Source of the DNA: Emiliania huxleyi CCMP1516
Lineage: Eukaryota > Haptophyta > Isochrysidales > Noelaerhabdaceae
Assembly (NCBI RefSeq): GCF_000372725.1
Contig: NW_005202428.1
Coordinates: 2,699,417-2,763,416 of the forward strand
Direction of reading: 5' to 3'
Length of the DNA: 64,000 nt
Positions 9,645-19,718 of the stretch are shown one piece after another. Numbering within the stretch: the first letter of the stretch is position 1; each line of letters starts with the position of its first letter. The position numbers and the translations under genes were made by a program. The notes beneath the pieces are model-generated. The model saw only the letters and a program-made list of their open reading frames with translations, was not told where the DNA came from and searched no databases.

Positions 9645-11133
9645 ATGTTCGCGCTGAGCTCCGCGCCGGCCGTCGTCGGTGCCGCGCGTGCCGCGTGGTG
9701 CGGCATCAGAAGCTGCAAGTCGGCCGTCGATAATGTCAACCGGCTGCGCCGGGCGCCCGAGAAACTCCGGAGCATCGCGGACCTGTGCAGCTGCCTCCTC
9801 GAGCCGCTCTCGGTGGCAGAGGCGCTGGCGTCGCGGGAGGCCTCGCTCCGGCTCGTGGTCGCCGCCGTGGCCTTTGCGCGCTCCGCCGTGGTTGCGTGCA
9901 ACATCCTGCTCGACACGTTCACCGAGGAGGACTCGTGGAGCGACTGGCTCAACTCGGCGGCCAAGCTCGAACAACTGTCGCGTCTGGAGACCCGGCTGGC
10001 CAACGCGATGAGCGCGCTGCATCTCGCCCTCTCCGCGTCGGCCCTCTCGCTGCCGCCTCGCGCCGACGGCCTCCCGTCGTGGCAAGGCGCCTTCCGGTAC
10101 GAGCCACGGGCGTTCGACCTCGCGCACGACGCGCTGCAGAACTTCGAGCAAGGCAGGTACCGCTCGGTCCTCCTCTCGATCGGCGAGCTGTGGCGGCGAG
10201 GCATCATGTCGAGCCAGAGCCGCAGCAGAGGGGGCGGGGCGACCGACGCTCTCGAGAAGCTCTTCTCGTGCCGGCTGCGGCTGCACCGCGGCCTGCCTCC
10301 TCCCCTCTCAAAGGGCGCGACCACGAGCCGCGGGGTGACGTCGCACCCCTGCAGGGCGAGGGCGGAGGCGTCGCTCGTGGAAGAGGCGGGCGAGTCGGAG
10401 GAGGAGGGCGAGGGGGAGGGCGAGGAGGGCGGGGCAGAGGGCGAGGAGGAGGAGGAGGAGGAGGAGGAGGAGGAGGAGGTGGGGCCGCCGAGCAGGCAAG
10501 AGGTCGACGAGCGGCTCTTCCTCCGCTTCAGCCGCCTCGAGCCGGGCCCCGACGGCGAGGTCGACGAGCTGCCTCCGCTCGAGCTCGACGCGACGGTCCG
10601 CCTCCGCAGGCTCTGGTCGCAGGAGCTCGCCGAGGAGCTGCCCGCCAGTCACGGGGGCGCCTTTCTCGAGGCTTTGCCGGTGGAGCTGCAGGCCGCTCGA
10701 GGCGCGGGCCCACCCCCAACCCGTCTGCTTGGGCCGGTAGGTGGTTGGCGGTCCCGGTGTCATCGTGTACGAGATTCAGCCCTCGAGGCGGAGCCAGCCG
10801 ACGGCGACGGCGGCGGCGCGGCCGCTCGTGCTCGCCTTCCAGTTCGGCGGCCGCTACTCGGCGGAGGCGTTCGAGGCGCTCGTCGGCCTCGCGGCGGCGA
10901 CGCGGCAGGTGAGGGACGGCCGCACGAGCCGGCGCTGCACCTCTCGCAGCGCCGTGGACGTGTACGACCCGGACCGGCCGGCACCCTTCGTGCACGAATT
11001 CTCCGCGGCGGGCTGCAAACTGCTCGGGCTGCCGCCGCAGGGCGGGGCGGCGACGCGGGCGGACGCGGCCGCGCTCGCCACGCCGATGAGGGGGCTGGCG
11101 CTCGGGAGCCCGTCCGAGCGGGCGACGACGTGA
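9645..11133 (+). CDS. helical-bundle protein with acidic linker, two exons
   Basis: Exon 1 is 9645-10691 and exon 2 is 10741-11133, joined across a 49-bp GC-AG intron (10692-10740), product 479 residues. The intron is inferred because the frame is lost after LPVELQ and a coherent frame (VVGGPGVIVYEIQPS) resumes immediately after a TAG acceptor. Residues about 20-140 are predicted as packed helices (DNVNRLRRAPEKLRSIADL, then LEQLSRLETRLANAMSALHL); their spacing recalls the N-terminal four-helix bundle of MLKL/HeLo-like proteins, but this is a guess. Residues about 235-280 are an almost pure Glu/Gly linker encoded by a GAG repeat. The C-terminal domain (after VGGPG) is beta-rich and unrecognised. 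The start at 9645 was preferred to the in-frame 9573 because 9573 lies inside a dispersed repeat and 9645 has a CGCC leader. Confidence 0.6.
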
Positions 11134-11221
11134 GCCGGAACCCAAGGGAAAGAGCTTAGGAAACGAAAGAAAACAGACAGCCAAGCCCGCTCCAAGGCGC
11201 AAGGCCTGAAATTCACGGCTG

Positions 11222-12133
11222 AAAAGGCCACTGGTTGGGTAGTAGTCTAAGTTCTGAGCCTCGCGATTTAACGGGTCTAAGTGTGGCTAGCCACGCTGGA
11301 GTGCTTACGCGGTCTAAGATCAGCGGGAGCCTCTTACACCGGCTAAGTCGGCCATGGCACGCGATATACGGCGCTCGCGCCCAAATTTTCTTCGCCTGCG
11401 CGGCGGGCGATCGATCCTCCTCATGCTTAGCAATCGCCGCCTCAGCATCCTCCTCTTCCGATTCTCGTTGCTGCTTCTTGAGCGCACTTCGGCGACATCT
11501 AGCCAAATAGTTCTCACAAATAGCCTCAAGCTCAAACAAACGCATGTCAGAGAAGCCTGTGTATGCTGGTCCTCTTTGAACGATCCGCGCGTGAGGTAGC
11601 ATAGGGCCTTGTTGGCAGCAGCCAGCTTGTTGCGCTGCTTCGTTGCGATGAGCTGATTGGGATCGCAGAAGTGCATGCCAAGCACCGCCACAATCTTGAA
11701 GCAGAACACATCGCAACCGCATCGTCCGCACTGCCATCGGCATGCCGCGCCCGCCGCTTCGCCGCAGCCGCCTTAAGGCACGCATAGCGTTAAGGCACGC
11801 ATAGCGGCAGCACATGGTACGGTGCGCGTACTTGAGCAGGCGTTGCGCGCCGCAAGTAGCGCACTGGCCCTGGGAGACGGTGATATGGCGTCGTGCGCGG
11901 CATACGCTGGTCGGGACCGCGTCCAGGTATTTTTCGGGTAAACCTGGACTTTTGCAGGTATACCCGGGTTTTGCCCGGAGTTGGCCTCGTGTCGTCTAAG
12001 TTCATGGCCCCCGGCCTTCCAGCGTCTAAGTCTGAGCCCGGCTCCGTGCGGGGGCTAAGTTGAGCGCTCGCTCGCTGCAGAGGCTAAGTGTAGAGCGACC
12101 CTCTAGCCCTACTACCCAACCATTAAAAGGCCA
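11222..12133. mobile_element. non-autonomous Mutator-like TIR element with 9-bp target duplication
   Basis: The element lies between direct copies of AAAAGGCCA (11222-11230 and 12125-12133). Its ends carry the 14-bp inverted repeat TGGTTGGGTAGTAG (11232-11245) and its complement (12109-12122). Inside each end, the motif GTCTAAG/GGCTAAG recurs about every 30 bp (near 11246, 11275, 11310 and 11341, and near 11994, 12024, 12053 and 12083), as expected of subterminal transposase-binding repeats. A 9-bp duplication is characteristic of Mutator-like elements. The interior carries a broken minus-strand zinc-ribbon-like frame and no transposase domain that I can recognise. A related copy is at 60046-61112. 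Confidence 0.75.
11387..11880 (-). pseudogene. zinc-ribbon-like frame inside the TIR element, broken
   Basis: On the minus strand the frame begins near 11880 with GQCATCGAQRLLKYAHRTMC and CCRYACL, a CxxC...CC...C pattern, and continues in another frame with CRWQCGRCGCDVFCF and MHFCDPNQLIATKQRNKLAA, then FSDMRLFELEAICENYLARC. A 17-bp tandem duplication (AAGGCACGCATAGCGTT region, about 11774-11808) breaks the frame. The copy at 60 kb lacks this duplication but has lost one base after GAQ instead. Different lesions in the two copies suggest an ancestral intact gene that was part of the element. Function unknown; DNA binding is only a suggestion from the cysteines. Confidence 0.45.
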
Positions 12134-12171
12134 AAAGGGAGGGAGAGATGCAGATGGGAGAACGTCGCACA

Positions 12172-12420
12172 CCAAATTCCTTGGAGTACTTGGAGGAGTG
12201 CAGTCGGCAGCTCACACCCAGGGCCGTAAGAAGCGCACCCAGCGGGCCGGATGAGCGGGATCGGGCTACGAGCAGCAGAAAGAAAGAAAGAAAGGACAGA
12301 CAAACCCAAACGAGGGATGGGATGACAGACAAACCCAAACGAGGGATGGGATGGGGAGGAGGACAGGGTCGAGCAGCAGAAAGAAAGAAAAAGAGCGCAA
12401 ACGGATTCATCGAGTAACTG
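12172..12420 (+). repeat. SINE-like dispersed repeat, copy 2, with tail
   Basis: Has the same blocks as 8219-8320, followed by AGAAAGAAAGAAAGGACAGA and two copies of CAAACCCAAACGAGGGATGG (about 12300 and 12333). The tail block recurs near 39000, 39500, 39570 and (inverted) 41670-41730. Confidence 0.7.
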
Positions 12421-12430
12421 ATTTTGGCCC

Positions 12431-13199
12431 ATGCGCATGCTCTTCCTCGTGCTCGTCGCGCGCTCGGGAGCCGGAGTGGCGGGGTCGGAGCTGCTGCAAC
12501 GGCGCGAGTGGCCGCGAGGGGTCGTGCTGGGGCTCGCCAGAGAACGAGGCCACGGCGCGGCGCTCGCGGCGGCGCACGGGGCAGCTTTGAGCAGTGCAGC
12601 GCCTCAACATCAGCTTCAAGCAGTGCAGCGCAACGCCAGTGGCCTCTCTGGAGCTGTGCGGCGGCTGGCGGGCCTGTGCGACGGCGCCGATCCGTGGGCT
12701 CGGGACGCGCAGTCGGCTCGCGTGCCGGTTGCCGAGTCAGCCTGGCTGGCGAGAAGCGCCAAGGCCTTCCCTGCATTCTGGGCGCTGCCCAGAAGTGCGC
12801 AGTGCCTTTGCTGCGCCGACGGGCGGCCTCGATGCGGATCGCCGCGAGTGGCGTGGGAGCCTCCAGTGGCACGGTCGTTGGTCAACACCGCGGCGCGCGC
12901 GCGCCGCGAGTGCTGCACAACAAGCGGAGGGCATGGGCGGGCGCTCTATCGCTTTCCGGAGCCCAACTTTGACTATCGATTGCCGCCGGTTATTATAACC
13001 GATGGGAGATCGTTCCGGCAGACGGAGGGATTCAACGCGGCGATAACTGCCCGAGACGTCCCTAACCTTTATTTATTTCTGCCCTGCTTCAGGAACCGGA
13101 GGCCGTCTTCCTCAACCAACCAAACCTCATTACCGACTGCCGGTCGTTGGGGACACGTGACTCCTGCAAAGGGCAGTGTCTCCACCCGGGAGTCGGACA
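12431..13199. other. long open frames of doubtful meaning
   Basis: A plus frame opens at 12431 (MRMLFLVLVARSGAGVAGSE) and runs into the proline tract downstream. The start looks like a signal peptide, but several other frames are open over the same stretch and no domain is recognised. I leave it unannotated as a gene. Confidence 0.3.
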
Positions 13200-13740
13200 T
13201 TCCAAACCCCCCCCTGCCCCCTCTCTCTCCCCCCCCCATCCTAGCCCTCTTTCTCTCTCCTCCTCTTTCTTTCTCTCCTTCTCCCTCATTCCCCCCCCCT
13301 CCCCCCTCTCCATCTTTGCCGCCCCCGTGCCAACCCCCGCCGCCGCCTCGCCTGCCTCCACCTCTTCTGCCACCTCACCCTTCGCTCCCCCCGCCGCCGC
13401 CGTTACCTCCCCCACCCCCTCCCTCGCCGTTACCACCGTTACCCCATCCGTGGCCGCCGACACCAACCCCCTCGCCCCCTCCGCCGCCTCCCTCTCCACA
13501 GCCGCCGTCGCCACCTTCTCCATCACCCTCGCCCCCCTCTCCTCCACCTCCTCCGTTGCCGCCGCCTCTGCAACCCCCTCCCTGGCCGCCTCCACCAAGA
13601 CCGTCATCCCATCGACCCTCTCCCCCGCCTTCCTCTCCGCCGCCACCGTCCCCGCCGCCCCCTCCGTACCCGCCTCCCCCTCCGTCGCCACCGCCATCGC
13701 CATCGCCATCGCCGGTTCCGCCGCCCCTGACACCGGCTGC
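13200..13740. repeat. C-rich polypyrimidine / proline-codon tract
   Basis: About 540 bp made almost only of C and T with scattered G, first CCCTCTCTCC/CTTTCTCTC, then repeating CCGCC/CCTCC. All plus frames stay open, giving Pro/Ser-rich, Ala/Pro-rich or Gly-rich products. The tract may belong to a hydroxyproline-rich glycoprotein, but strand asymmetry alone can produce it. Confidence 0.6.
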
Positions 13741-13880
13741 GCTAGCTCCCCGGCCCTGGGTGTGCGGTTGCCGACTGCACTCCAAGTGCTCCAAGTGCAA
13801 ACACACAACCCGAGGGAGGGATGGGAGGAAAACGCCGCGGCACGCGGCTTGGAGCACTTCTGCACTTGGAGTGGCGAGTG
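13741..13880 (-). repeat. SINE-like dispersed repeat, copy 3 (inverted)
   Basis: Contains GCTCCCCGGCCCTGGGTGTG and ACTGCACTCCAAGTGCTCCA, the reverse complement of the 8.2-kb family, followed by CGAGGGAGGGATGGGAGG of the tail block and a partial repetition of the TTGGAGCACTT motif. Confidence 0.65.
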
Positions 13881-13950
13881 CAGTTGGCAGCCTCATTTCC
13901 ACAGCGGCTCCTTTGAGTTTTTTGCGCAGCGCGGCTGGGTGCACCTGCTG

Positions 13951-14390
13951 GGTTCCGGCTCCTACCCAGATAGGGGGTCTGTTCTCCACGACTCGCACCA
14001 AAACGCCCTACCTACCTACCTATTGCGGGCGCCAATCGCCAGGCTCCGTGCCCCACCTACCTACCTATTCCCAGGCCGCGCAGCGAAGCGAAAGAATACC
14101 CGTTAGCCCTCTGTGAATACCCGTTAGTCTCGGCTGGCGTCCCAGCCGCAGGCGACTCGCCTGGCATGGCCCCGTTCCGGCTAACGCGCGGCCCGTCTCC
14201 CGCGCAAGCGAAGCGGTTTTTTTACTTTCACCCCCCCCCCCCCCCCACCACCACCACCACCACCTACCTACCTACCTATTGCGGGGCCCTCTGGGGCGGT
14301 CAAAACCGGACCTATTGCAATACCTACCTATTGCATAGGGTCTAACCGTGGACCACAGACCCCCTATCTGGGTATAGGAGCCGGAACCCT
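13951..14390. mobile_element. MITE, about 440 bp with 31-bp terminal inverted repeats
   Basis: The left end (13951-13981) reads GGTTCCGGCTCCTACCCAGA then TAGGGGGTCTG; the right end (14356-14389) is its reverse complement with one small insertion (CAGACCCCCTATCTGGGTAT then AGGAGCCGGAACC). Between them are CCTACC microsatellites, the GCGCAGCGAAGCGAAA block, a long C run and CACCAC repeats; there is no transposase. Partial or related copies lie at 960-1285, 25449-26247 and 62480-62735. A target-site duplication is not clear (CTGGG on the left, CTGGGA on the right). Confidence 0.75.
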
Positions 14391-14396
14391 GGGACC

Positions 14397-15154
14397 ATGC
14401 CGGGCCGCTCCAGTCTGGACAAGCCGCTGTTACCACCCGTGGTGGCGGGCGAGCCGCTCACGGACTCGGCGAGGGCGCACGGGCTCTGGGAGCCGTTGGC
14501 AGCTATCCCGGCAGGCGCGCGGTTGAAGAGGCGAGACGGTGAGCCGCTCACGGATAGTGAGTACGTGCTCTGGGAAGGCAGCACCTGGGAGCGGTGCTGC
14601 TGGCCTTGCTGCTGCTGTGCGCCGTGCTGCTGCGTCGCCTCTCACTGGACGCTGACGAGCCGGCGCTTCGACAAGCGGCACGGCTGCTGTGGCATGTCGG
14701 AAGACACGCTCGACCTGCGGCGCATTGCAGACGTGCACTTCGACGCGGGCGCCTTCCCATGTGCGTGCTGCGCGCCGCCCTGCCTGAGACCTCCTCCAGA
14801 GGCCGAGCTGATGCGCGGGCCGTGTTGCTGGCAGGCTGCCTGTGCACGGGCGTAGTGCGGGTCTTTGCGCCTGCCGACATCGACGCGGAGGAGGGCGGGC
14901 TAGTCGTAGACACGTACGACGCGAGGACGCTCTTCTCGCGGCTCAAGTTCGCTTGGACGCAGGCGAGTGCTAAGCTGCTGCTCGTTCACACCAATGAGGC
15001 CGCCTCACGCTCACAAACTCTGATCTCGTCGCACAGGCGAGCGCCGCGGCGATCGGTGTGGAGAGGCATGGAGGCGGCGGCGATGGCGGCGACCACCACG
15101 CGGCCTGACTGCGCCAGAAATCGCAACTCCTGCCCTTGCCTTGATTGGCTCTGA
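14397..15154 (+). CDS. bacterial-PH-like (bPH_2) membrane-associated protein, two exons
   Basis: Exon 1 is 14397-14760 and exon 2 is 14835-15154, with a GT-AG intron whose phases agree (TTC CCA T | GC TGC). The 227-residue product has a polar head with a repeated GEPLTDS motif (residues about 18 and 50), a cysteine-rich block (ERCCWPCCCCAPCCCVASHW), then WTLTSRRFDKRHGCCGMSED and LDLRRIADVHFDA. This is the pattern of bPH_2/YdbS-like domains: a strand with L(T)..R, a turn, then the I.R(I).DV strand. Exon 2 adds GVVRVFAPADIDAEEGGLVV, the later strands. The cysteine clusters could be palmitoylated or bind metal. It starts seven bases after a MITE end. The last 40 residues lack a domain and may include a missed intron. 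Confidence 0.6.
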
Positions 15155-15488
15155 GTCTAGGCGACCTAGTTTTTGCTCACAGTACCGCCAGGAGTCGTTT
15201 ACTAGCCATCCTCACCGCTAGCGCTAGAGCCGTACGCTTTTTGATTCCTCCACTCGATCGTGAAGTCAAACTAGAGCTCTCTGTCAGCACCCCGCGGCTG
15301 CAGTGTAGAGCTCTACATGTACTACCTATGCGCACAATGATCGCGCACCAACGTACTGACGTAGAAGAATCATCCGGCCGTGGCCCGTGCGCTCAACCTC
15401 GACCAACCTGTATAGTGGTGGGCGTAGAGGCTAGAGCGGGCTCCACAGCCAGGGGAGAGGAAGACGAGAGACACAGACTGCACTTAAG

Positions 15489-17629
15489 CTAGGAGGATGC
15501 GTGGCTCTGAGACCGCTGCTCCGCGGCGACCGCTCTGCCCAGGCAGGGCTCGAGACCGTGCGCCAGGGACCACGCCGGCGTGAGGCTCGGCATCGGCACC
15601 GCCTCCGGCTGCGCTGTCCGGGGCAGCCGCAGGGCGAGCGAGCGGCGGGCGAGCCGGGCGAGGGCGGCGTGGCACTCTCGCCTCGCGTGTCCTCCTCGCA
15701 GCGCCAGCCGCGCCGCGCACGCCGGCAGCCCGCGCGCCGAGACGGAGCCGCCCCGAGGCTCGCACTCGAAGGAGAGGTGCGCCCCGAGGTGCGCCCTGTC
15801 GCCGCCGCAGGCGCGGGCGGTCGCGTTCGCAGCGGCGGCCTCGGCGGCGGCCTGTATCCGGGAGCACTCGTCGCAAGAGCCTGGCGGGACGGCTTGGTCG
15901 TCGAACTTCGCCGTGTAGACGCACGGGGCGATGCCCGCAGCAGCATCAACAGCAGGGGAGGAGGAGGCGGAGCGGTTTGGGGCCGCCTCCGCCGCTGCGG
16001 CGATGGCACGCGCTAGCTCCGTCGAGCGGACGAGGACGTGCACTCCGGGGAAGGCGCCCGAGTACCAGGAGTGAGACCGGCCCTGGCGGGAGACCTTGAG
16101 CCAGAGCCCGCGCGGCGAGACGACCACCTCTGACGCGTGCGCGGCCAGGCGGAGGAGGTGGTCGGTCGCCTCGAGGCGGCGGAACGCCTCCCGCCGCTTC
16201 GTGCCGAGCAGGTGGAGCACCAGCAGGGGCCGGCCCTTCCCTCCCTCCGACCCGCCCCCGCCCCCGCCGCCGCCCTCCAGCCCGCCGTCCGGCGGCCGGC
16301 CGGCGTAGAGGGCGCCGTCGCGCCACGTGTAGACGAGCCGCGAGTCGTACTGCCGCATCCACCACCCCTCCTCGGACGGGCCAGACCCGGAGGGCCGCTG
16401 CGCCGAGCCGCCGCCTCCGAGGCCCCGCCGGTCGTAGACGTAGTCATCAGCGAGCCACCAGCGCGTCTCCGGAGGCTGAGGCGCGTAGGAGCGGACACGG
16501 CCTTCTCTTGCCGCGCGCGCGACGACGGTCGGCATCGGCTCGCGCAGCTTGCCCCACCACTCGTCGAAGACCTCGTACGTGCCGCTCCTCGCCACGCGGC
16601 GCAGGTCGGCGCTCTCGTGGGCCAAGTTGTTGACGGGCTTCGAGTTGCGGTAGAGCATGAAAGGGCCGGCGTTGAGCATCGGAGGCGGCAGCGGGGAGAA
16701 GATGTCGTGGGCTGCCAAGGTCGCGCTGTCGAAGAAGGAGCGCACGTCCCCGAGCAGCTGGTCCTCCTAATGAATTAATCAGCACCTTTTCAAGTATCTG
16801 CTCTCCCCGAGCAGCTCGTCCTCCTGCACGCCACGGGCTGTGAGAGGCGCGCCGCCCAGCTCATCACTCGAGCCGCCGCCAGCTCTACATCTCGTCTGCA
16901 TCTCCTATCTCGGCCACATCTCGAGAGAGCGCCTGCATGTAGCCCCAGAAGGCGCACCTCCGGAGCAGGTCTGGGTAGAGGGCGCCGAGCAGCGGCTTGA
17001 AGTCGGAGATCTTCGAGCTCGAACCTAGTGCGAAGAGCGCCTCCACTGCCAGCGACTGCTAGCGACAGGTGGCCGGTGTGCTGTGCTGTGCTGTGCTGTG
17101 CTATGCTGTGGTGTCCTGCGGTATGGCATGTGCGTGTGTTGGTGTGTTGGCCGAGGTGCTGCACCGTCGAGCTTGAGCGAGGGCGGCGCGGCGCCGAGCA
17201 GCGCGCGCACGCGCAAGAGGACGTCGGCGACGGAGGCGCGGTGAAAGGCGCAGTTTTCCGGCCAGCGCGCCAGCAGCGGCCGCTTGTCGCCGAGCAACAG
17301 GAAGCGGACGGTCGGGTTGAGCTGGAGCTGCGGGCGGCGGAGAGGGCGTGTCGTGGAGATGGCGTGGAGGTGGCGTGTACTGACGATGCGTGGGCGTGGC
17401 TCTGCGAGGGTAGTCGAGGGTGGCAGCAGGCAGAGGCAGTTGGCGGTGAGTCCACCGTCCGCATCGTGACTGAGATCCACGGAGGCCAGCCGCCCCAGCG
17501 CATCATCACGAAGCAGAGCGAGTCCGCTCCGTAATCGAGCATCTCCAAACGTATGACGGGTTGCGGCTGCAGCGGCAAGCCGCGACTTAGCGGTGGGTTG
17601 GCGCGCTTGGGTTTTCTTTCTTTCTTCAT
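15489..17629 (-). CDS. DUF6625-like glycosyltransferase-type protein, four exons
   Basis: Exons 17629-17456, 17327-17165, 17045-16933 and 16766-15489 join with matching phases to 575 residues. The product shows VMMRWGGWPPWISVTMRT, then LNPTVRFLLLGDKRP, SDFKPLLGALYPDLLRRCAF, WGYMQEDQLLGDVRSFFDS, MLNAGPFMLYRNSKPVNNLA and TYEVFDEWWGK. This order (PPW...NP.(V/I).FL..(G/D)D, FWGY.(D/E).D...GD, G.F.LYRN, FDE) is that of DUF6625 proteins, thought to be GT-A-fold glycosyltransferases near capsule and mucin-type enzymes. The substrate is unknown. Introns 1 and 2 are GT-AG; intron 3 (16767-16932) starts GC and contains a near copy of the exon-4 start (GAGGACGAGCTGCTCGGGGA at 16826-16807). Intron 2 holds a TGTGC microsatellite. 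The C-terminal 200 residues are Gly/Ala/Arg-rich with several cysteines and no known domain. Confidence 0.7.
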
Positions 17630-17677
17630 TGGTGAGCCTGTGTGTGTGCCAGTCCGCGCCAGTCTGCGCCCTTGTCG

Positions 17678-17721
17678 TGCCAGTGTGCTGTGAGAGAGGC
17701 TTGTATCTTAAGAATTCTTTC
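17678..17721 (+). repeat. 45-bp leader repeat shared with 1701-1745
   Basis: TGCCAGTGTGCTGTGAGAGA, then GGCTTGTAT, then AGAATTCTTTC match 1701-1745 with few changes. Here the block lies just outside the start of the minus-strand gene at 17629; at 1.7 kb it lies just upstream of the HMA start. Confidence 0.65.
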
Positions 17722-18237
17722 TTCAGAAGGTTCCGCGCAACGAAAGACCACGGACGGGTCAGGCCCCGATCGTTGTGGGTCCGTGGGCGTCGTGGTCGTG
17801 GCAGCATCGCTGCTGCCGCTGTTTTCTCTTCCCTCTTTTTGCCGGCCACACCACCCTCTGACTCACTGGCAGCCATGTGGATCCCATGTAAGATGTAACT
17901 GGATGGATGGAAACTGCTCTCACTGACACTGTCATTTTGGCCAGCGACTGCCGACTGGACAGACACAGCATATCCGCGGGCCACTCCCTTTTCGCTTTTG
18001 CTGTCACTCATGAAATCGTTCGTTGCGGTCGCTTTTTAGTTCACGAAGTGTTTGGAGATGAGAGGGTGAGAGAGGCGCCGTGCTGCTGCTGTGCTGCTGC
18101 TGCTGCTCCGGCCGAAGGCTTACTTACCGGCTGCGCTCTGCCGACCCCACTGCAGATCTTCTTTCTGTCTGCTTCATATGGTCCTCGGCGGCTGGCTAGG
18201 CGGCTGTCACAGAGGGACACATTCCGAGTCCTGACCT
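17722..18237. other. no gene seen
   Basis: Spacer with a CTGCTG microsatellite near 18081-18112; no convincing frame. Confidence 0.4.
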
Positions 18238-18700
18238 CTAGGTCCTGACGCTCGCTGCGATATCGCCCATCGTCCGTGCCCTCCAGAGCTCCACGACAAG
18301 CGCAGACGTCTTGCGAGCGCGCGGTGCAGCGCTCGGATCGAGACCGTCGACGCCGAAGCGAACGACGGGTTCCGGAGACCGGAAGGCCCCCCTTTCGCCT
18401 CTGAAAGAGCCAGTCGATCCGACCCACAGGCACAGCGCGGAGTCGTGCAGGAAGCGACGTGTGGCTGTCTGCTCAGCCGGGCTCGCTGGCCTGCGTGCAT
18501 GCAATCGAGCGCGAGTGGCTCCTCGCGGCGCCATGCATCGAGGGGCTGCATTGTGGGCGACCGAGCCGTATCGATGGGGCCGTCGGCTTGCCATGCCCTC
18601 CATCGCCCCAGCTCCAGACACTGCCGTCAGCGGTGAGGGCGAGGCTGTGGTCAGCGCCAGAGAGCCGTAAAAGAGGCTGGCGTGCCCACTGCTCACCGTT
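18238..18700 (-). pseudogene. RCC1-repeat remnant
   Basis: The minus frame from 18721 contains SGADHSLALTADGSVWSWGD followed by GGHGK, a textbook RCC1 blade (G.(D)H(S/T).ALT.DG.V..WG.G..G). In other frames downstream come HDSALCLWVGSTGS and FRSPEPVVRFG, again RCC1-like. The blades are in different frames with stops between, so this looks like a decayed gene. Its upstream side stops at the left terminal repeat of the TIR element at 18724, which may have cut it. Confidence 0.5.
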
Positions 18701-18723
18701 TGGGGCGCCGCAGTGAGTCACTG

Positions 18724-19718
18724 GAGCGGCCGCACACTGCTCGGTACCCCCCCTGCACCTCTGCTGCTGGGGGGGTCGGGACCCGGTGGCGAGCAGAGCT
18801 TGAGCGGCAAAACATCGAGAAAAACACTGATCTGACGATTGTCACAGAACGTACAGCCGCAGCTCTTCAAGCCTGCTTCCACCCCCCCCCCCCCCCCAGC
18901 AGCAGCGCTCTGCTGCTGGGGGGGTCAGAACCCCCCCCTAACAGCAAAACTCTGCCTGTGGGGGGGGCTGGCATCTCTGTACAGACAGCAGCTGTAAGTA
19001 GCATGCGTTCCAAGTGGCGAGAATTTATGGTCGGCACCAAAATCAGTGGTCTCACCGGCGGGCCCTCCTACTGCCAGCCGGGCGGTGCGGGGCACGCCAG
19101 CCTCTCTTCTACGCCTCTCGTGCCTCGCGGCGCCTCTGCTTCAAGGAGGGAAGATACGGCTCTCGCAGCTGTGGCGTGGCACAGCGGAGAGCACAGCGGG
19201 CGGTACAAGTCCATCTCAGACATGGTTCCCTATCTTCGCATGCTCGTTGTTGGTGATATCCGCGCGAGGTCATACGCCACAGGCCAGCAATCACTCGGCG
19301 ATGAGACTACTGATTTGGCGCGACGCTCTGACACCGAGTGTTGCTCGACGCTGCGACACCGTCGAGTACCGCGTGCAGCGCTCAACCTCGCGGAGTACAC
19401 CTCTCGCTATCATCCCGCTTCGCGGCGGTCGGGCTGCTTGATTTGTCGGAAGACACCCACATCTCTGCTGCTGGAGGAGAGCTTCCGATAATCATAGTGG
19501 GTTCGCGATGGACCAGCCAGGGGGGCGGCGGCGGCGAAGAGGCGGGAGCTGAAACCAGTGCGCTCTGCTGCTGGGGGGCTCGGGACCCCCCCCCCAGCAG
19601 CAGAGCTCTGCTGCTAGGGGGGGTCCGCTCTGCTGCTGGGGGGGGTCAGACCCCCCCCCTAGCAGCAGGGACGGGCTTAGAAGTGCAGGGGGGGGTACCG
19701 AGCAATGTGCGGCCGCTC
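18724..19718. mobile_element. 995-bp element with 35-bp terminal inverted repeats
   Basis: The left end (18724-18758, GAGCGGCCGCACACTGCTCG then GTACCC...) is the reverse complement of the right end (19683-19718) with one mismatch and one C-run length difference. CTG flanks both sides (18721-18723 and 19719-19721), a possible 3-bp target duplication. Next to each end are further inverted blocks built from CTCTGCTGCTGGGGGGG and its complement. The interior has an open plus frame (to 19491) that I do not recognise. A 3-bp duplication would suit PIF/Harbinger-type elements, but no transposase was found. Confidence 0.65.

Noticed and set aside
10440..10490. Glu-repeat as a sign of a nucleolar or chromatin protein
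   Set aside because: The stretch is a GAG microsatellite and low complexity alone does not define function.
12431..14116. 561-codon proline-rich frame with a signal-like start
   Set aside because: It crosses a strand-asymmetric C/T tract in which all frames are open and then enters a SINE-like repeat and a MITE. A real cell-wall protein is possible but not supported.
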